From positions 110,041-174,040 of the forward strand of contig FR894558.1 of the NCBI GenBank assembly GCA_000436115.1: a DNA stretch of 64,000 nt, written 5' to 3'. The position numbers and the translations under genes are program-made. The notes beneath the pieces were generated by a model, which saw only the letters and a list, made by a program, of their open reading frames with translations, was not told the DNA's origin and searched no databases. Source of the DNA: Firmicutes bacterium CAG:534 (GTDB taxonomy: Bacteria; Bacillota; Clostridia; Lachnospirales; Lachnospiraceae). Positions 59,901-64,000 of this stretch are shown one piece after another. The number at the start of each line of letters is the position of its first letter. The first letter of the stretch is position 1.

Positions 59901-62378
59901 ATGGATAATAAATTGTATAAATTAATGAACTGGCCCAGAATAGAGGGCATTGTCTATTCAGAAGAAAGCGCACCCCATGAAATATTAGGGCCTCATACGA
60001 CCGGGAGAAGCACGTTATTCCAAATGTTTTTTCCGGGAGCGGTAAAGGTCAGCCTTGTGATCGGCAAGGGCCAAAAGGAAGAAAAGAAATATCCTATGGA
60101 AATGGTGGATGAGGCCGGTTATTTCGCATGCCTTGTGGCAGGAAAGACTCCGCAGGACTACAGCTATCAGATCACAGACGAAAAGGGAGAGGTCTTTGAC
60201 AGAAAAGATGCGTACCAGCATTTGAACGGAATGTCACAGACAGATATTGAGAAATTTGAGGCAGGTATTCATTATACCGTTTATGAAAAGCTTGGAGCAC
60301 ATCCGGAAACCATTGAGGGGGTAAGCGGAACCTCCTTTGCGGTCTGGGCGCCTAATGCAGTACGGGTCAGCGTGGTAGGCGATTTTAACTGCTGGGATGG
60401 AAGAGTCCACCAGATGACGAAAAATGAGGCTGGGGTTTTTGAACTGTTTCTGCCTGATGTAAAACCGGGAGACTGCTATAAGTATGAGATTAAGGTCAAA
60501 AGCGGCCTGACCTTTTTAAAAGCGGATCCTTATGCTTTTGGACAGCAGCTGCGGCCTGAAAATGCATCCGTTGTCAGAAAACTGGAGCATAAGTGGAAGG
60601 ATCAGAAATGGATGAAGGAAAGGGCCAGACATCAGACAAAGGATGCGCCCATCAGCGTCTATGAGGTATATCTGGGATCCTTTAAGAGAGATCCCATTAC
60701 CGGGGAATATGAGAATTACCGCACTCTGGCAGAGGAACTGATCGCCTATGTAAAGGAAACCGGATACACACATGTGGAGCTGATGCCGGTAATGGAACAT
60801 CCCCTGGATGCGTCCTGGGGGTATCAGGTGATCGGATATTATGCCCCTACGGCCAGATATGGAACGGCTGAGGATTTCATGGCGTTTGTAGATGAACTGC
60901 ATCAGGCCGGGATCGGCGTGATCCTGGACTGGGTACCGGCGCATTTTCCAAGAGATGGATATGGACTTGGACAGTTTGACGGAACCTGCCTGTATGAACA
61001 TATTGATCCCAAACGGGGAGTGCATCCTCATTGGGGAACCTTGATCTATAATTACGGACGGCCCCAGGTGTCTAATTACCTGATTGCAAATGCCATGTAC
61101 TGGGTAGAACAGTTCCATGCAGATGGAATCAGAATGGACGCAGTTGCTTCCATGCTGTATCTGGATTACGGAAGAGCAGAGGGACAGTGGATCCCTAATA
61201 TTTATGGTGGAAATGAAAATCTGGAAGCAGTAGAATTTTTAAAGCATTTAAATTCCATGATGAAAAAGCGCAATCCAGGAGTTTTGATGATCGCAGAGGA
61301 GTCCACAGCATGGCCGAAGGTGACGGGCAAGGTGGAAGAAGAGGGACTTGGCTTTGATCTGAAGTGGAATATGGGCTTTATGAATGATTATCTGTCCTAT
61401 ATAGGCTTTGATCCTTATTTCAGGGCGCATCACCACAATGAACTGACCTTCAGCATGATCTATGCTTACAGTGAAAACTTTATGCTGATCTTTTCCCATG
61501 ATGAAGTGGTACACGGAAAATCTACGATGATCGGTAAGATGCCCGGCAATATAGAAGATAAGTTTGCAAATCTCCGTCTTACCTATGCGTATATGATGAC
61601 CCATCCGGGCAAAAAGCTTTTGTTTATGGGACAGGACATTGGAGAATTTAAGGAATTTGATGAGACAAGGCAGACGGAATGGGCACTTCTTGGGTATGAT
61701 TCCCACAAGGGAGTGCATAAACTGGTAGCAGACCTGAATAAGCTGTACCGGGATAAGGCTGCCTTGTATGAGCTCGACAGCAATCCTGACGGATTTGAAT
61801 GGATCAACTGTATTTCTCCGGAAAAGTGTATGCTTTCCTATATCCGCAAAGGCAAAAAGCAGGAAGAATTTCTGGTGGTGGTTGTAAATTTTGCAAACGT
61901 AGAACAGGTATTTAGTGTTGGGGTTTCCCAAGAAGGAAAATATAAGGAAATCCTGAATACAGATGCAAAGATATATGGCGGACAGGGAAGGGTAAACGGA
62001 AGGGCTGTGGGAACTGTGCAGCAGGAAGCAGATGGAAAGCCATTTTCCTTCCAAATGAAAGCAGCCCCCTTATCGGCAAGCATCTTTTCCTACACACCTT
62101 ATACGGAAAAGGAAAAACAGCAGATCCTGCAGAAGAAACTGGAAAATGAAGCGTTAAAGCGCGCCAAGAAAGCGGAAGAAGAGGCAAAGGAGGCCACAAG
62201 GCTTGCCGCCATTGCCAAGGAAGAGGCAGATAAAGCCAAGGAAGAGGCAAGGGCAGCCCTTGAACGGGCACAGGCTGCCATAGAAGGGGCAAAGCAGGCA
62301 GAGGAAAAGGCCAGGAAGGAAATGGAGGCTGCCAAAGCTGAGCATATGAAAACACAAAAGTTAAGTGCAGATAAATAG
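59901..62378 (+). CDS. glgB: 1,4-alpha-glucan branching enzyme with C-terminal coiled-coil tail
   Basis: Makes alpha-1,6 branches in glycogen. The 825-residue protein (ATG 59901 after GAGGGAA) has two N-terminal beta-sandwich regions (CBM48 ending near residue 200), the GH13 barrel at about 250-600 and an all-beta end to about 730. Catalytic residues are Asp413 (GIRMDAVASML), Glu466 (MIAEEST) and the Asp of FSHDEVVHGKSTM. The final 90 residues (736-825) are an Ala/Lys/Glu-rich heptad-type coiled coil with no glycosidase function, which is unusual for this family. Other glg genes are not nearby; an mscS gene follows in the same operon. Confidence 0.93.
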   Translation: MDNKLYKLMNWPRIEGIVYSEESAPHEILGPHTTGRSTLFQMFFPGAVKVSLVIGKGQKEEKKYPMEMVDEAGYFACLVAGKTPQDYSYQITDEKGEVFDRKDAYQHLNGMSQTDIEKFEAGIHYTVYEKLGAHPETIEGVSGTSFAVWAPNAVRVSVVGDFNCWDGRVHQMTKNEAGVFELFLPDVKPGDCYKYEIKVKSGLTFLKADPYAFGQQLRPENASVVRKLEHKWKDQKWMKERARHQTKDAPISVYEVYLGSFKRDPITGEYENYRTLAEELIAYVKETGYTHVELMPVMEHPLDASWGYQVIGYYAPTARYGTAEDFMAFVDELHQAGIGVILDWVPAHFPRDGYGLGQFDGTCLYEHIDPKRGVHPHWGTLIYNYGRPQVSNYLIANAMYWVEQFHADGIRMDAVASMLYLDYGRAEGQWIPNIYGGNENLEAVEFLKHLNSMMKKRNPGVLMIAEESTAWPKVTGKVEEEGLGFDLKWNMGFMNDYLSYIGFDPYFRAHHHNELTFSMIYAYSENFMLIFSHDEVVHGKSTMIGKMPGNIEDKFANLRLTYAYMMTHPGKKLLFMGQDIGEFKEFDETRQTEWALLGYDSHKGVHKLVADLNKLYRDKAALYELDSNPDGFEWINCISPEKCMLSYIRKGKKQEEFLVVVVNFANVEQVFSVGVSQEGKYKEILNTDAKIYGGQGRVNGRAVGTVQQEADGKPFSFQMKAAPLSASIFSYTPYTEKEKQQILQKKLENEALKRAKKAEEEAKEATRLAAIAKEEADKAKEEARAALERAQAAIEGAKQAEEKARKEMEAAKAEHMKTQKLSADK

Positions 62379-62395
62379 GTGATGGGAGGAGCAGA

Positions 62396-63265
62396 ATGGA
62401 ACAAGAGCTTGAAACTCTGGAAGACACCCTGGAGGTAAACCAGGGCGTGATACAGAAGTTTTTGGAAGAACTGCCCGACAAAGCCTTTCATCTGGGACTG
62501 CGGCTGGTACTGGCAGGGCTTGCTTTTCTGATCGGCATGCAGATCATACGTCTTTTAAGAAAGGTGCTGAAAAAGGCATTAAGGCGCGGAAAAGCAGAAG
62601 ACGGAGTGATCAGATTTGTGGATTCCGTGGTGAAATTCGCACTGTATGCAGTGCTGATCATGATGATTGCATCCGGAATGGGTGTGGATGCCGCAAGTAT
62701 CCTGGCGATCCTGGGTTCTGCAGGTGTGGCCATCGGTCTGGCGATCCAGGGAAGCCTCAGCAATTTTGCGGGAGGCGTTCTGATCATGATCACAAAGCCC
62801 TTTGTGACAGGCGATTATATCAAGGATGCTTCCGGGCATGAGGGAACGGTGGAAGCGGTAGAACTAATTTATACCCAGCTTCTGACCTATGACCATAAGG
62901 TCATTGTGCTTCCGAATGGAAATTTAGCCAATGGGGCGATCACCAATTATACGCGAAGCGCAAACAGAAGGATCGATATTCCCGTTTCCATTGCCTACGA
63001 AGAGGATATTCAGACGGCCAGAGAGATCCTGCTTGAGGTAATGAAGAAGGAAAAGGGCGTCATACAGGGAGAAGAGATAAGGGTGATCGTGGACAGCCTG
63101 GGCGAAAGCAGTGTAAATCTGACGCTGAGATGCTGGGCCCTGCAAAAGGATTACTGGGAAACTGTATGGAGCATTACGGAAAAGGCAAAATATGCGCTGG
63201 ATCATGCAGGGATTTCCATTCCCTATCCACAGCTTGATGTACATTGTAATATGACGCAGAAGTAA
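62396..63265 (+). CDS. mscS: Small-conductance mechanosensitive channel MscS
   Basis: A 289-residue osmotic safety valve. Three membrane helices lie before residue 150; the pore-lining third helix is the Gly/Ala-rich SAGVAIGLAIQGSLSNFAGGVLIMITKPF, cut here only by its end in the beta domain (VTGDYIKDASGHEGTVEAVEL). The beta and alpha/beta C-terminal domains are complete. It starts 17 nt after glgB with GGGAGG upstream; link to glycogen is probably only co-transcription. Confidence 0.94.
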   Translation: MEQELETLEDTLEVNQGVIQKFLEELPDKAFHLGLRLVLAGLAFLIGMQIIRLLRKVLKKALRRGKAEDGVIRFVDSVVKFALYAVLIMMIASGMGVDAASILAILGSAGVAIGLAIQGSLSNFAGGVLIMITKPFVTGDYIKDASGHEGTVEAVELIYTQLLTYDHKVIVLPNGNLANGAITNYTRSANRRIDIPVSIAYEEDIQTAREILLEVMKKEKGVIQGEEIRVIVDSLGESSVNLTLRCWALQKDYWETVWSITEKAKYALDHAGISIPYPQLDVHCNMTQK

Positions 63266-63272
63266 ATTGTGC

Positions 63273-63301
63273 TTGCAAATTAAGGTTTGTGCCGTTATAA
63301 T
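63273..63301 (+). promoter_or_regulatory. Promoter of the tRNA-Thr gene
   Basis: TTGCAA (63273-63278), a 17-nt spacer and a perfect TATAAT (63296-63301), 33 nt before the tRNA. Confidence 0.75.
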
Positions 63302-63333
63302 ATGTTATGTTGCTTCTGATGCAGCAGCATATT

Positions 63334-63406
63334 GCTACCGTGGCTCAGTCGGTAGAGCAGCTGATTCGTAATCAGCAGGTCAGGGGTTCGAATCCCCTCG
63401 GTAGCT
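63334..63406 (+). tRNA. tRNA-Thr (anticodon CGT)
   Basis: A 73-nt cloverleaf. Acceptor GCTACCG pairs with CGGTAGC, with discriminator T. D arm GCTC/GAGC, anticodon arm GCTGA-TTCGTAA-TCAGC with anticodon CGT at 63367-63369 (reads ACG), five-base variable loop AGGTC, and T arm AGGGG-TTCGAAT-CCCCT. CCA is not encoded. It has its own promoter and terminator. Confidence 0.97.
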
Positions 63407-63408
63407 TT

Positions 63409-63443
63409 AAGACAGCGGGTTAGATCCCCGCTGTCTTTTTTTT
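63409..63443 (+). terminator. Terminator of tRNA-Thr, overlapping the end of the permease gene
   Basis: AAGACAGCGGG (63409-63419), a 7-nt loop and a perfect complementary arm (63427-63437) running into eight T residues (63436-63443). The loop contains the TAA stop of the minus-strand permease gene; the 3' arm and T run encode its last residues (KKKTAGI). Confidence 0.9.
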
Positions 63444-63998
63444 GTAAAAATGCTCCAGGTATTGTACGGCCTGGTAAAGTCCCATGGCGATGATACATAA
63501 AATGATGATAGAAGTGATCACCATTCCAAGCTTAAATACCTGGGAACCGTAAATGATCAGATAGCCAAGCCCAACTCTTGCAGCAAGGAATTCCCCGATG
63601 ATTACCCCCACAAGGGAAAGACCGATATTGACCTTCATATTACTTAAGATGACGGGAATGGAGGAAGGAAGCACAACCTTGTGAAAGGCCTGAAAACGAT
63701 TGCCTCCAAGGGTATAAATGAGCTTGAGCTTTTCCTTGTCAACGTGGATGAAACCGGTATACAGATTGATGATAGAACCGAAAACAGCTACGGAAATACC
63801 GGCAACAACAATGGTTTTGGTACCTGTTCCAAGCCATACGATAAATAAAGGGGCAAGCGCCGATTTGGGGAGACTGTTCAGTATAACCAGATAGGGCTCC
63901 AAAATTTCAGACAGGCTTCGGGAATACCAGAGCAGTGTGGCAATGAGGATGGAAAACAGCGTGACCAGAAAAAAACTGAGCAGGGTCTCGCCAAGGGT
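63420..63998 (-). CDS. ABC transporter permease, nitrate/sulfonate/taurine type (5' end outside window)
   Basis: The frame stays open to the right edge of the window, so this is the C-terminal 192 codons of a permease. It has several hydrophobic helices and the EAA-type loop of the BPD-transport family (YTLGGNRFQAFHKVVLPSSIP) typical of SsuC/TauC/NrtB permeases. The N-terminal visible part (TLGETLLSFFLVTLFSILI) belongs to the first conserved helix of the domain. The last codons are made by the 3' arm and T run of the tRNA terminator on the other strand. Substrate cannot be told without its binding protein. Confidence 0.85.
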   Translation of the reverse strand, partial: TLGETLLSFFLVTLFSILIATLLWYSRSLSEILEPYLVILNSLPKSALAPLFIVWLGTGTKTIVVAGISVAVFGSIINLYTGFIHVDKEKLKLIYTLGGNRFQAFHKVVLPSSIPVILSNMKVNIGLSLVGVIIGEFLAARVGLGYLIIYGSQVFKLGMVITSIIILCIIAMGLYQAVQYLEHFYKKKTAGI

Positions 63999-64000
63999 AA

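Noticed and set aside
1..64000. CRISPR arrays, insertion sequences, prophage or defence islands
   Set aside because: No regularly spaced direct repeats, transposase, integrase, restriction enzyme or phage genes were seen; every long frame fits a chromosomal gene.

Overview
This window reads as chromosomal DNA from an endospore-forming anaerobic Firmicute, most likely a member of the Lachnospiraceae (Clostridia). The support is a set of sporulation genes (yqfC, yqfD, tepA, a SpoVB-like flippase, a probable bofC), an electron-bifurcating NfnAB, a Rex redox repressor, a likely Re-type citrate synthase with no Si-citrate synthase in view, strong AGGAGG ribosome binding sites and A+T-rich promoters of the TTGACA-N17-TATAAT type. 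No insertion sequence, prophage, CRISPR array or rRNA is visible. Genes are densely packed; no stretch longer than about 180 bases lacks a gene.

Layout. 1-1761: tail of a sortase-anchored surface protein and an S8 protease. 1771-5203: Re-citrate synthase, GntR regulator and isocitrate dehydrogenase, a short route towards 2-oxoglutarate with aconitase not present here. 5196-7109 (minus): ABC-F ATPase, divergent from rex. 7247-11706: rex, a coiled-coil protein, NAD(P)HX repair enzyme, alanine racemase and a MazF toxin with no adjacent antitoxin. 11802-18831: CNNM/CorC protein, YebC, a membrane protein, the ClpP-like TepA and the FtsK/SpoIIIE translocase. 18865-27081: fhs-folD, nfnAB and three uncharacterised membrane proteins, two with zinc ribbons. 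27090-33223: rlmH, pyrimidine-nucleoside phosphorylase, then the conserved yqfC-yqfD-phoH-yqfF-ybeY block, in which the YqfF homologue is short and has lost key HD residues. 33242-40358: SpoVB-like flippase, BofC-like protein, two flavoproteins, 5-formyl-THF cyclo-ligase and proA.

40404-44729 (minus): a polyamine importer (potABCD) behind an XRE/cupin regulator, with a palindromic operator candidate just downstream of its promoter. 44897-47037: a lactonase-fold protein converging on aroC. 47197-49832: a VanY-like carboxypeptidase, tgt and yajC. 49910-57367: leuB, a GT-C-like membrane protein, ilvD, ilvB and an L,D-transpeptidase, apparently one transcription unit mixing branched-chain amino acid synthesis with envelope functions. 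57453-59720: serC-serA. 59901-63265: a branching enzyme with an unusual coiled-coil tail, and an MscS channel. 63334-63406: tRNA-Thr(CGT), whose terminator overlaps the 3' end of an incomplete ABC permease gene on the minus strand.

Taken together this is core metabolism and sporulation housekeeping, with one-carbon, NADPH, serine and amino-acid supply genes close to one another. I see no complete novel defence or mobile system. The points most worth following are the degenerate HD-domain membrane protein, the tailed branching enzyme, several operator and promoter overlaps that can be read directly (GntR, Rex, XRE), and two places where a terminator hairpin also holds a ribosome binding site or protein-coding sequence.
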